A DNA stretch of 64,000 nt. It comes from Aggregicoccus sp. 17bor-14 (lineage in GTDB: Bacteria; Myxococcota; Myxococcia; Myxococcales; Myxococcaceae). The notes under the pieces are model-generated. The model searched no databases, had not been told where the DNA came from, and was given only the letters and a program-made list of their open reading frames with translations. This document shows positions 9,915 to 17,864 of the stretch, one piece after another (the first letter of the stretch is position 1; every line of letters begins with the position of its first letter). The stretch spans positions 248,001 to 312,000 of the forward strand of contig NZ_VJZZ01000003.1 of NCBI RefSeq assembly GCF_009659535.1, in the 5' to 3' direction. The position numbers were made by a program, and so were the translations under genes.

Positions 9915-9951
9915 GTCCTCCCTCTCCCCTGGGAGAGGGTCGGGGTGAGGG
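9915..9951. repeat. Dispersed palindromic repeat, copy 1
   Basis: CCCTCTCCC (9920-9928) and GGGAGAGGG (9931-9939) form a 9-bp stem, followed by TCGGGGTGAGGGA. A second element with the same plan (C-rich stem, then CGGGGTGAGGGG) lies at 17415-17456 in the same orientation. Similar short palindromes are scattered through many G+C-rich proteobacterial genomes. Here it sits between two convergent genes, where it could act as a bidirectional terminator. Confidence 0.6.
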
Positions 9952-9960
9952 AATCTCGCC

Positions 9961-10932
9961 CTACCCCGCCACCCGCAGCACGACCTTGCCCACTGCGCGC
10001 CGCTCCTGAAGCTCGCGCAGTGCCTCCGCGCCCCGCTCGAAGGGAAACACGCTCCCCACCAGCGGCCTCACCACGCCCGCGGCGGCGAGCTTCGCGAGCT
10101 CTGCGGCAATGTGCGGCGTGAGCGCGGGGTCCTGCGCGGCAAGGGCCCCCCACGCCACGCCGACCACGGACACGTTCTTGAGGAGCAGGCGGTTCACGGC
10201 GACCTCGGGGATGCGCCCACTGGTGAAGCCCACGACGAGGAGGCGGGCCTCGGGGGCGAGCACCTTGAGGCTGCGGTCGAACACGTCCCCACCCACCGGG
10301 TCCAGCACGAGGTCCGCGCCGCGCCCCTGCGTGAGCGACTTCACCTGGGCCACCCAATTCCCGGTGGACAGCACCACCTCGTGTGCACCGGCGCGCCGGG
10401 CGACCTCGGCCTTGCGCTCGTCGCTCACCACGGCAATCACGCGCGCCCCGCCGCCGCGCGCCACCTGCACGCTCGCGGTGCCCACGCCACCCGCAGCGCC
10501 GTGCACCAGCACGGTCTCTCCCGCGCGCAGGCCTCCGCGCCGGTGCAGCGCGAAGTGGGCCGTGTGGTAGTTCATCACCACGCCCGCGGCCTCCTCGAAG
10601 CTCCAGTCGGCGGGAATCGGGAACACCTGCTCGGGCGCGGCGACCACCTGCTCCGCGAAGCCGCCGAGCCAGGTGAGCGCCATCACCCGGTCACCTGGGT
10701 CGAAGCCCGAGCCCGCGGGCGCCTCGCGCACGGTGCCCGACACCTCCACGCCCGGCACGAAGGGCAGCTCCGGCTTCATCTGGTAGCGGCCCTGGGTGAG
10801 CAGCAGGTCCGGGAAGCTCACGCCCGCGGCCGCGACATCGATGAGCACCCCGCCCGAGGCGTCCGGCGCGGGCACCTCCACGAGGCGCAGGGAATCGGGT
10901 CCGCTCAGCTCGGTGCAGTGCAGGGCGCGCAT
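9961..10932 (-). CDS. NAD(P)H:quinone oxidoreductase, zinc-free MDR family
   Basis: The protein is 323 aa and belongs to the medium-chain dehydrogenase/reductase superfamily, quinone oxidoreductase branch. It has a GroES-like N-terminal half (MRALHCTELSGPDSLRL, then PFVPGVEVSGTV and FDPGDRVMAL), and a Rossmann half with the nucleotide loop HGAAGGVGTASVQVA near residue 150. The catalytic and structural zinc ligands of alcohol dehydrogenases are absent, as expected for this branch. It probably reduces quinones or enones with NADPH in the cytoplasm. ATG 10932 is preferred over an in-frame ATG 16 codons upstream because GGGAGG lies 6 nt before it and the family motif starts there. Single-gene unit. 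Confidence 0.9.
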   Translation of the reverse strand: MRALHCTELSGPDSLRLVEVPAPDASGGVLIDVAAAGVSFPDLLLTQGRYQMKPELPFVPGVEVSGTVREAPAGSGFDPGDRVMALTWLGGFAEQVVAAPEQVFPIPADWSFEEAAGVVMNYHTAHFALHRRGGLRAGETVLVHGAAGGVGTASVQVARGGGARVIAVVSDERKAEVARRAGAHEVVLSTGNWVAQVKSLTQGRGADLVLDPVGGDVFDRSLKVLAPEARLLVVGFTSGRIPEVAVNRLLLKNVSVVGVAWGALAAQDPALTPHIAAELAKLAAAGVVRPLVGSVFPFERGAEALRELQERRAVGKVVLRVAG

Positions 10933-11188
10933 GGGTGCCTCCCGGGTGCGTGGGGCCCGGAGCATGCGCGGGCCCCGCATCGCCCTGCCAGCGACTTCTG
11001 GCGCGCCGCGCTCACGGCTTCACGGACGAGCCTGGGAGCAGCATGAAGATGCAGAGCGGTGGGGCATCTCTGACAGGCGTGTCGGGGTTCGCGTCGCGCC
11101 GGCGCCTTCTGGAGACCCGTGTCACCTCTGTAGGTGCCTCGGCGCAGCTCTTGCTGAAAGCGGGAGTTCCTCACCTCCCGGAGCCTCC

Positions 11189-11695
11189 ATGTTCAGAGCT
11201 TCCTCGCCGTTGCTCGTCGTGCTCGCACTGGTCGGCTGTGGCTTCGAGCCACTGGAGCCGGAGGGGCCACAAGAGCTGCGCAGCCCCGAGTGTGACCAGG
11301 GACTGCCCGTCATCGCCTCGGGGCAGATCGCCGTCGGGGAGCGCTACACTCGCGCCGAGGATGCAACGCAGGTCGATCTCGAGCTGGTCAAGACAGACGG
11401 CGTCGATAGGCCGAAGACTTTGACCCGCGCAGTCTTGAAGAAGCCGCGAGCATTCCCCATCTCCTTCACGCTGTGCGCGGACTCGAGCGGCCTGAAGCCG
11501 GAAGACACCATCAACTGGGTGGTCGAGGTGCACGACGCACCCGGCGAACAAACGACCAGGGTGTACTCCAATCAGCCGTACAGCGGCGCACCCTTCACGG
11601 ATTACGTGATCACCATCAACTATGATGGGTGGCCCTTCACGGACACGGTCGGGGGCGCCGGGGGGGCGGACCCGGGGCGCCCCTCGTCGAGGTGA
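11189..11695 (+). CDS. Small lipoprotein, possibly YbaY/YscW-like
   Basis: The 168-aa product starts with a type II signal peptide: MFRASSPLLVVLALVGCGF, lipobox LVGC, Cys at residue 17. The mature part is a compact beta-rich domain (GQIAVGERYTRAEDATQVDLEL, then PRAFPISFTLC, then INWVVEVHD). This order of a polarisable first strand, an 'ISFTL' strand and a final 'V-E-V' strand resembles YbaY/YscW-type lipoproteins, but that is a pattern impression only. The C-terminus is Gly-rich and looks disordered. It is probably an anchored envelope protein. It ends 13 nt before the decayed trpG fragment on the other strand. No clear ribosome site. Confidence 0.65.
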   Translation: MFRASSPLLVVLALVGCGFEPLEPEGPQELRSPECDQGLPVIASGQIAVGERYTRAEDATQVDLELVKTDGVDRPKTLTRAVLKKPRAFPISFTLCADSSGLKPEDTINWVVEVHDAPGEQTTRVYSNQPYSGAPFTDYVITINYDGWPFTDTVGGAGGADPGRPSSR

Positions 11696-11708
11696 GTGCG
11701 AGGGCCGC

Positions 11709-11824
11709 CTAGAGCCGCCCCTCGAGGAAGTTCCTCTCCCGCCGCGGCCCTTCGGGCGTGAGCACGCTCAGTGGATGGAACTGCACGCCCACCCCTGGGC
11801 ACTCGCGTTGGCGCGGCGCCATGA
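11709..11824 (-). pseudogene. Decayed copy of the trpG 3' end
   Basis: This 116-bp stretch aligns without gaps to the last 116 bp of the intact trpG (15337-15452), stop codon included. I count 101 identical bases (87%). Translated, it keeps GVQFHP and SVLTPEGPR and ends NFLEGRL, but the catalytic Glu of the class I amidotransferase triad is Leu (FHPLS instead of FHPES). No start codon or upstream amidotransferase core is present. It is a remnant of a duplicated trpG/pabA copy, in the same orientation as the intact gene and separated from it by the patatin gene. Confidence 0.9.
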
Positions 11825-11905
11825 CCGGCCCCACCCTCGCGCGCGCCCCGCAGCCTCCCGCCAGCGCCCTCTCGCACCCGCGTTGCGCGCTGCGCCCGCG
11901 CGCGC

Positions 11906-14900
11906 TCAGGGCCCGAGGCGTGGGAGCAGCCAGTACGCCACGCCGTTGAAGTCGGCGAGCGAGACGCTCACGAAGAAGTTGCTGCTGCCCAGGGGGAAGT
12001 CGCGCGTCCCCAGCGCCAGGCCGAGCCGGTCCTGCAGCACGCTCACCCGCAGCTCGGCGCCCGTGGCGATGCGCCCGTCGCGCCAGTACACCGAGGCCCG
12101 GGGCCCTGCACTCAATGACGTGCCGCGCAGGTGCAGCGTGGGGAGCAGCCCCACGGTGGACGAGTACCGGCTGCGGCCGATCTCGAGGTCCAGCGGGGTC
12201 ACTGCCGAGAGCACCGAGACGTGCGGCGAGAGCCGCAGCGCGGGCTCGAGCCAGGAGAGCGAGACCCCACCGTTGCTCACGTCCAGCCCGATGCGGTACG
12301 GCAGCAGGTGCGCGAGCGCCCGGCGCCCCACGTCCGGCGCCGCGAGCGAGGCGCCGGGGATGGTGGAGGGGTCCAGGTCCAGCCGGGGGTAGCGGCCCCC
12401 CGGGCCCGGCCCCCGCATCCACAGCTCCCCCAGCCCGTGCGCGCGGAGCACCGCCCCCGAGAAGGGCGCGTCGCCGTGATACCTCCGCTCGGTGTCCAGC
12501 GAGCGGTCCAGCACCTTGCGTACGGTGTCGCGCGACCAGCCCTCGCCCTGCGCGAGCAGCTCGGACATGTTGCGCTCCACCGGCCGGTAGCCGCGCTCCC
12601 GGAGCGCCTGCACCAGCGCAACGAAGGAGACGTCGCGCACGCACAGTGGCTCCCGGGACTGCGGGTGGCAGGGCGTGCGCGCGGCGAGCAACGCGTCCGC
12701 CACCGCCGCGACGTTCGCGTCCGCGGGGCGCGGCGGCGCCCCCTGCTCGAGCCAGGCCCACGCGGGCTCGGCGAGCAACGCTGCGGCGCGAGCACGGTCG
12801 TCCAGGGCCGCTGCCAGCTCGGCGCGCGCGAGCCGGCGCAGCACCAGGCTCGCCGGCGGGGAGGCCGTCAGGCCGAGGCTGCGCGCCACCACCTGCATCG
12901 CCTCGCCGAGGCAGCGCTGCGTGTCGGGCTCGGCCAGGTCCAGCGCCTGCGGGGCCTCGCGCCTGCGCACCGGCGCGGTGAGCCGGGGCCAGGCCGCGGC
13001 GCCGCACACGCTCTCCGCGATGGCGTGGGCCGCGTCGTACACGCCCGCGTAGTAGTCGAACTCGCGCAGCGGCCGGTCCAGGAACGCCCCGAAGTAGCCC
13101 AGCTGCGCGCCGGCGATGGGCGCGAAGCGGCTGGAGGAGACCAGCACCCGCTCTCCTCCGCGCTGAGCGCCCAGCGCCTGCGCCTCGCGCGCGAGCGCAT
13201 TCACCCGGGTGATGGCCCGCTGCAGCGGCGGACCCAGCTTCGCGAGCGCGCGCACCCGCTCGGCCGCCTCTGCCGGCGCACCTGGCACCTCCTCGAGGGC
13301 CTGCAGCGCCGGCTGCAGGTCGCGCGCGGTGAACAGCTCGCCGAGCGGCACCGCGGCCACCGCCGCCCGCACCCGGGCCGCAGCCTCCGCGTGCGCGGGC
13401 GAGCGCGCCACGTCCGCGAGCGCTGCATCCAGCAGCGTGTGGGCAGCCTCGGCGCTGAGCACCCCGAGCACGCGGCCCGCGCGCACCGTGCGCAGCAGCT
13501 CGTCGCGCAGGCGCAGCAGGCGCCGGGCATCGAAGGGCCCGCGCGACACGCGGACCATCTCCTCGCTGAGCACGTCGAAGGCGGTGGCCGCCAGCACGAG
13601 CCGCGCCGAGATGGCCTCGCTGTCGGCGAGCAGGTCTCCCGAGCCGTCACCCAGGCGGGCCAGCTCGCGCTCCGCCCGCGCCGCCACCTGCTGCGCGAGC
13701 TGCTCCACCTCCTCGTCCGTGAGCGGCGCAGCCTCCGCCACCCGCGCTCCGCCGGCGATGGCCGATACCGCCTGCGCGCAGGCCTGCAGCCGCTGCTGCT
13801 CCTCGCGCGCCCCGGCCGCCCCATCCGCCTGGCATCCGAGCAGCATGCGCCCCACCGCAGCGCGCAGCCCCCGCCCGGACAGGCCGCGCGGCACCGCGAG
13901 CATCGGCAGGGGCGCGGGCTTGCCCACCGAGAGCGCCTGCAGCTGCTGGGAGAGGTCGATGAAGGGCACCAGCGCCACGCTCGCCTGCAGCAGCAGGCTG
14001 CGCGTCGTGCGGTTCCAGCCGCCGGCGCGGATCGCCCGCGCGAGGTCCGCGCTGCGTCCGGTGCTCACCAGCTCTCCGAGCAGCTGCAGCGCGCCCTCCA
14101 CCCCCTCCCGCGAGGGGGCCGGCGCGCTGGCGCCCCCGGGCGCGAGCCGGCGCAGCTCCGGGTCCACGAAGAGGTAGGTGGCGGGCTGCAGCGGGGCGGG
14201 CTCGAGGCTGGACTCGGTGAGATCGATGGCGAGCCCCACCGGCGCGTTGTCGAAGATGCCGCCGTCCACGTAGCTGCGCCGACACAGCGTGAGCGGCTCG
14301 CCGCGCACCGAGCGCGCGGGACAGGTGAGTGCACCAGAGCCTCCCGCCGGCGTCGGACAGCGCTCGGGCGTCACCTGCTGCGAGGCTGGGCAGCGCGCGC
14401 TGCAGTCGCACAGCACCCGCGGCGCGAAGGCGGCCGGAAAGGCGGCCGAGGCGAGCACGCCCTGCGACACCTGGCTCCACGGCAGCGCGCTGCCCCCGCC
14501 CGGCTCGGGGCGCTCGGCGAGCCACAGCACGTCGTCCTCCTCCTCGCGGGCCTGCTCGAGCGGCAGTCCCCCGAAGCGGGGCCTCCCGTCCGGCGTCACC
14601 TCGAGCCGCCAGGGCACGACGAAGCGCTGGGTGCGCACGGAGATGCCCGCCACCTCCCGCTCCTCGGCGCCGCTGCGGGTGACGGTGATGCCCACGGGCA
14701 GCTGGCAGCCGGGGCGGAAGGTGCGCCCGCCGCGCGCGGTGAGCAGCGAGGCGCCGAGCGCGTCCAGCGTCTGCACCAGGGGCCGGCTCGCGAGCAGCCC
14801 GTCGCCGGGCTGGTACGCCGAGGCCTGGTCCGGCAGCAGCCGGTCCAGGCCCACGGGCACCCACGTGTCACGCAGCAGGTTGTGGTCCACGGAGCTGTCG

Positions 14901-15232
14901 GCGCGCGACTGCGGCGCGGCGCACCAGAGCAGCGCCGAGAGCAGCGCGTTGATGCTGCCGGCCGAGGCGCCCGTCGCCGCGACGAGGCGCGGCCGCCCGG
15001 CGCGCGCGTCCATGGTGAGCTCCGGCACGCGCCGCGCGAACTCCACCACCGTCCAGCCCAGCCCCGCCTCGTAGGAGCCCAGGCTCACCCCGCCGCTCAG
15101 CACCAGGGTGAGCGGCAGGTCGGTGCGCTGCGCCGGAGCGGCCGGCGCCGGCGCTGGCTGCGCCCCAGCCGCCAGCGCTCCGCCGAGCGCCAGCGCGAGC
15201 GCGAGCGCGAGCAGCGTGTGCCGGCCGGTCAT
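11906..15232 (-). CDS. Patatin-like phospholipase, secreted, large
   Basis: The protein is 1108 aa, with a signal peptide rich in Ala-Leu pairs. The patatin domain starts at about residue 40: oxyanion loop VLSGGVSLGSYEAG, nucleophile elbow GASAGS with Ser90, and the DGG box YVDGGIFDNAPVG with Asp323 as the second dyad residue. All three are intact, so lipid acyl hydrolase activity is likely. Residues about 430-750 are a long helical Arg/Ala/Glu-rich region. The last 150-200 residues alternate hydrophobic and polar residues in short strands (GAELRVSVLQDRLGLALG, FFVSVSLADFNGVAYWLLPR), compatible with a small outer-membrane barrel. AGGGAG lies 7 nt before the ATG at 15232. Downstream of trpG on the same strand, 104 bp away; cotranscription is possible, but the flanking trpG remnant suggests it arrived by rearrangement. 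Confidence 0.85.
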   Translation of the reverse strand: MTGRHTLLALALALALGGALAAGAQPAPAPAAPAQRTDLPLTLVLSGGVSLGSYEAGLGWTVVEFARRVPELTMDARAGRPRLVAATGASAGSINALLSALLWCAAPQSRADSSVDHNLLRDTWVPVGLDRLLPDQASAYQPGDGLLASRPLVQTLDALGASLLTARGGRTFRPGCQLPVGITVTRSGAEEREVAGISVRTQRFVVPWRLEVTPDGRPRFGGLPLEQAREEEDDVLWLAERPEPGGGSALPWSQVSQGVLASAAFPAAFAPRVLCDCSARCPASQQVTPERCPTPAGGSGALTCPARSVRGEPLTLCRRSYVDGGIFDNAPVGLAIDLTESSLEPAPLQPATYLFVDPELRRLAPGGASAPAPSREGVEGALQLLGELVSTGRSADLARAIRAGGWNRTTRSLLLQASVALVPFIDLSQQLQALSVGKPAPLPMLAVPRGLSGRGLRAAVGRMLLGCQADGAAGAREEQQRLQACAQAVSAIAGGARVAEAAPLTDEEVEQLAQQVAARAERELARLGDGSGDLLADSEAISARLVLAATAFDVLSEEMVRVSRGPFDARRLLRLRDELLRTVRAGRVLGVLSAEAAHTLLDAALADVARSPAHAEAAARVRAAVAAVPLGELFTARDLQPALQALEEVPGAPAEAAERVRALAKLGPPLQRAITRVNALAREAQALGAQRGGERVLVSSSRFAPIAGAQLGYFGAFLDRPLREFDYYAGVYDAAHAIAESVCGAAAWPRLTAPVRRREAPQALDLAEPDTQRCLGEAMQVVARSLGLTASPPASLVLRRLARAELAAALDDRARAAALLAEPAWAWLEQGAPPRPADANVAAVADALLAARTPCHPQSREPLCVRDVSFVALVQALRERGYRPVERNMSELLAQGEGWSRDTVRKVLDRSLDTERRYHGDAPFSGAVLRAHGLGELWMRGPGPGGRYPRLDLDPSTIPGASLAAPDVGRRALAHLLPYRIGLDVSNGGVSLSWLEPALRLSPHVSVLSAVTPLDLEIGRSRYSSTVGLLPTLHLRGTSLSAGPRASVYWRDGRIATGAELRVSVLQDRLGLALGTRDFPLGSSNFFVSVSLADFNGVAYWLLPRLGP

Positions 15233-15336
15233 GGTCGCTCCCTGTCGGCGCGGGTCCGGAAGCCGGGCGCCGGCCTCCGCGCGCGCCCGCCCTACCTATG
15301 CCGGCCCCAGCCGCGGTGCAATGGAACCGCGCGGAG

Positions 15337-15900
15337 CTACAGCCGCCCCTCGAGGAAGTTCTTCACCAGCCGCGGTCCCTCGGGCGTGAGCACGCTCTCC
15401 GGATGGAACTGCACGCCCACCACCGGGCGCTCGCGGTGGCGCAGGCCCATGATGAGCCCGTCCTCGCTCCACGCGGTGGGCTCGAGCTCCCGGGGCAGGT
15501 CCTCGGCGCGCACCACCAGCGAGTGGTAGCGCGCCGCCTCGAAGCCGGGGCTCAGGCCCTCGAAGAGCCCCTTCCCGCCGTGCCGGATGTGCGCGGACTT
15601 CCCGTGCACGGGCTCGGGCGCGCGCACCACCTGGCCGCCGAAGGCCGCACCGATGGACTGGTGCCCGAGGCACACTCCGAGCACTGGCACCTGCGCCTCG
15701 CGGATGGCCTCCACGCTCACCCCGGCCTCGTGCGGCGTGCAGGGGCCGGGAGAGACCACGAGGTGGCTCGCGCCGCTCGCGCGCACGCCGGCCGCGTCGA
15801 TCTCGTCGTTGCGCACCACCTGCACCTCGGCGCCCAGCGTGAAGAGCAGCTGCACGAGGTTGAAGGTGAAGGAGTCGTAGTTGTCGATGACGAGGATCAC
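15337..15900 (-). CDS. trpG: Anthranilate synthase component II, glutamine amidotransferase
   Basis: This 187-aa class I glutamine amidotransferase supplies ammonia from glutamine to TrpE for anthranilate synthesis. It opens with ILVIDNYDSFTFNLVQ. The triad is complete: Cys77 in GVCLGHQSIG, His166 and Glu168 in VQFHPES. The oxyanion stretch SPGPCTPHEAG is also present. Length matches TrpG/PabA. The GTG start overlaps the trpE stop by 4 nt (GTGA), so the two are translationally coupled. The same family serves p-aminobenzoate synthesis, and sequence alone cannot exclude dual use. trpD and trpC do not follow; the next gene is a phospholipase. The 3' end is duplicated at 11709-11824. Confidence 0.95.
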   Translation of the reverse strand: MILVIDNYDSFTFNLVQLLFTLGAEVQVVRNDEIDAAGVRASGASHLVVSPGPCTPHEAGVSVEAIREAQVPVLGVCLGHQSIGAAFGGQVVRAPEPVHGKSAHIRHGGKGLFEGLSPGFEAARYHSLVVRAEDLPRELEPTAWSEDGLIMGLRHRERPVVGVQFHPESVLTPEGPRLVKNFLEGRL

Positions 15901-17408
15901 GCGCCCTCCTCCTCGCGCGCGAGCCGCAGCGCGGCCGCGAGCGCTCCTGCCTTGTGCTCGGTCTCGTCCGCCTCGTGCGAGGGCACCGAGTCCGCGACGA
16001 TGCCCGCGCCGGCGGTCCACATCGCGCGCGTGCCCTCCACGAAGAAGGTGCGCAGCGCGATGGCCAGGTCCAGCGTCCCGCCAAAGGAGAGGTAGCCCAC
16101 GGCGCCCGCGTAGGGGCCACGACGAATGGGCTCCAGCTCGTCGATGATCTGCATCGCGCGGATCTTCGGCGCACCGGACACCGTGCCCGCGGGGAAGGCG
16201 CACGCGAGCGCATCGAGCGCATCCTTCCCCTCGCCCAGCCGCCCGCGCACCTGACTCACGATGTGCATCACGTGGCTGTAGCGCTCCACCGTCATGAGCT
16301 CTTCCACACGCACGCTGCCCGGCGCGGCCACGCGGCCCACGTCGTTGCGCCCCAGGTCCACGAGCATGGTGTGCTCGGCGCGCTCCTTCGGGTCCGCGAG
16401 CAGCTCGCCCTCGAGCGCCCGGTCCTCCGCCTCGCTCGCGCCCCGCCGCCGCGTGCCGGCGATGGGGCGCACCACCACGTCGCCGTCGCGCACCTGCACC
16501 AGCAGCTCGGGCGAGGCGCCCACCAGCGCCCGCGCCTCACCGCGCGGCTCCCCGAGCTCGACGAGGAACAGGTACGGGGACGGGTTCACCCGCCGCAGCG
16601 CGCGGTAGAGCGCGAGCGGGCGCGGCGCCCCGCGCGCCTCGAAGCGCCGCGCGAGCACCACCTGCATGCAGTCGCCCGCGCGGATGTACTCCTGCGCGCG
16701 CGCCACCGCGGCCTCGAAGCCCGGCCGGTCCCACGTCGCCTGCGCTCCCTCCGCGCCCGCGACTCCGCCCGCGGCGCGATAGGCCTCCTCCGGCAGCGGC
16801 CGGCGCAGGCGCGCCACCAGCTCCTCCACCTGTCCCTCGGCGGCCCGCAGCGCCCCCTCCGCGCTCGCATGCTGCGCGGGCCTCGCGAGCGCCGTGACCT
16901 TGAGCGTCTGCGCGCGCGAGTCGAGCGTGACGAAGGCGTCCTGCAGCATCCACTCGGAGTCGGGGAAGGCGAGCGTGTGGGGGTGGCGGTCCGGCACGTG
17001 GCGCTCGAACCACGAGGCGCAGTTGTAGCCGAGGTAGCCCACGAGCCCGCCCACGAAGGGGGCCTCGCCCGGCAGCGTCGCCACCGCGTGCTCGCGCCAG
17101 AGAGCGCGCAGCACCTCGAGCGGTGCGCCCTCGCGCCGCTCCTCGCGGCCTCCGCGGATCAACGTGGCGCCCTTCGAATCCAGCCGCACGCGCCCCGAGG
17201 GCGAGGTGCCCACGTAGCTGTAGCGGCCGAAGCGCTCGCCGCCCACGCAGCTCTCGAGCACGAAGCCGCGCTCGTGGCCTCCGCCCAGCTTCAGGTAGGT
17301 GGAGAGGGGGGTGTCCAGGTCTGCGGGCAGCTCCCGGGACACGGGAACGGCCTCGCCCTTCAATGCGCGCTCGCGGTACACCCGCGCGCGCTCCTGCTGC
17401 GCTGTCAT
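15897..17408 (-). CDS. trpE: Anthranilate synthase component I
   Basis: The 503-aa product converts chorismate and ammonia to anthranilate, the first tryptophan-specific step. Family blocks in order: N-terminal DTPLSTYLKLGG and ESCVGGERFGRYSYVG (effector-site lobe), VGGLVGYLGYN, the chorismate-binding core DCMQVVLARRF, NPSPYLFLVE, GASPELLV, RPIAGTRRRG, HTMLVDLGRNDVGRV, FPAGTVSGAPKIRAM, and GYLSFGG near the end. All expected active-site segments look intact. ATG 17408 has AGGGGG about 7 nt upstream. Coupled to trpG by a 4-nt overlap. The upstream leader contains a palindromic repeat (17415-17456) and a short reading frame with two Trp codons, described separately. Confidence 0.95.
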   Translation of the reverse strand: MTAQQERARVYRERALKGEAVPVSRELPADLDTPLSTYLKLGGGHERGFVLESCVGGERFGRYSYVGTSPSGRVRLDSKGATLIRGGREERREGAPLEVLRALWREHAVATLPGEAPFVGGLVGYLGYNCASWFERHVPDRHPHTLAFPDSEWMLQDAFVTLDSRAQTLKVTALARPAQHASAEGALRAAEGQVEELVARLRRPLPEEAYRAAGGVAGAEGAQATWDRPGFEAAVARAQEYIRAGDCMQVVLARRFEARGAPRPLALYRALRRVNPSPYLFLVELGEPRGEARALVGASPELLVQVRDGDVVVRPIAGTRRRGASEAEDRALEGELLADPKERAEHTMLVDLGRNDVGRVAAPGSVRVEELMTVERYSHVMHIVSQVRGRLGEGKDALDALACAFPAGTVSGAPKIRAMQIIDELEPIRRGPYAGAVGYLSFGGTLDLAIALRTFFVEGTRAMWTAGAGIVADSVPSHEADETEHKAGALAAALRLAREEEGA

Positions 17409-17414
17409 GAGAGC

Positions 17415-17456
17415 CCCCCTCGCCCCCTGCGCACGCAGGGGGACGGGGTGAGGGGT
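17415..17456. repeat. Dispersed palindromic repeat, copy 2
   Basis: CCCCCTGCG (17423-17431) and CGCAGGGGG (17434-17442) form a 9-bp stem with a 2-nt loop, followed by ACGGGGTGAGGGG. The layout matches the element at 9915-9951. In the trpE transcript this hairpin lies directly before the ribosome site, 14 nt from the ATG, so it could influence trpE translation. Confidence 0.6.
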
Positions 17457-17489
17457 TGGCGCCTCACGTCGCAGCGCTGGGGGGGATCC

Positions 17490-17606
17490 TCAGCGCCGCC
17501 GCGAGACGAGCACCACCGCGCACGCCGCGTGCTGCGCCCGCCAGCGCGCCCACGCACCGCAGGTGGCGAGCGTGAGGCACAGCGCAGGGAGCAGGGTCGT
17601 GATCAC
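17490..17606 (-). CDS. Candidate 38-aa hydrophobic peptide upstream of trpE
   Basis: GTG at 17606 with GGAGAG upstream opens a 38-codon frame: ITTLLPALCLTLATCG, then AWARWRAQ, then a second hydrophobic stretch and a SRRR end. It lies 81 nt upstream of trpE on the same strand. Two Trp residues within four positions raise the idea of a tryptophan-sensing leader, but they are not tandem, and no terminator/antiterminator pair or T-run is visible. It could equally be a small membrane peptide or chance. I do not recognise a family. Confidence 0.25.
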   Translation of the reverse strand: MITTLLPALCLTLATCGAWARWRAQHAACAVVLVSRRR

Positions 17607-17864
17607 GGGGCACTCTCCAGGAGGCGAATCAGAAAGAGGCGAACCAGCAGAACCGCAGGACCAGATGATGACAGAGGCGAGCGCCGCATTGGAAGCGCCC
17701 GTTGCAATCCCGTTGCGTGCGAGTGACTGGAATCGGATCTCCTACCTGCACCGCTGCTCGCCTGCCCGCTCGCTCTCCCCCATCCGCGGCGCCGCTCCTG
17801 CTGGAGCACCGAAGCCGAGCAACCGTGGGCACTTGGAGCCTCGCGCGCCTCGGGAGCCTGGGTC

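Larger units (their letters stand above)
17409..17864. other. 456-bp gap upstream of trpE
   Basis: This gap between trpE and the thioredoxin/TPR gene (both minus strand) holds the palindromic repeat next to trpE and one plausible small reading frame (17490-17606). The part from 17607 to 17864 is slightly less G+C-rich and shows no coding pattern I trust. The trpE promoter should lie here, but no -35/-10 pair stands out. Confidence 0.5.

Noticed and set aside
12131-15529. Long plus-strand frame opposite the patatin gene
   Set aside because: Low-complexity Arg/Gln/His composition and no family features; the minus frame has the complete patatin dyad.
17409-17489. Transcription attenuator for trpE
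   Set aside because: There is one strong hairpin but no alternative antiterminator pairing and no T-run that I could find, so attenuation is not supported.
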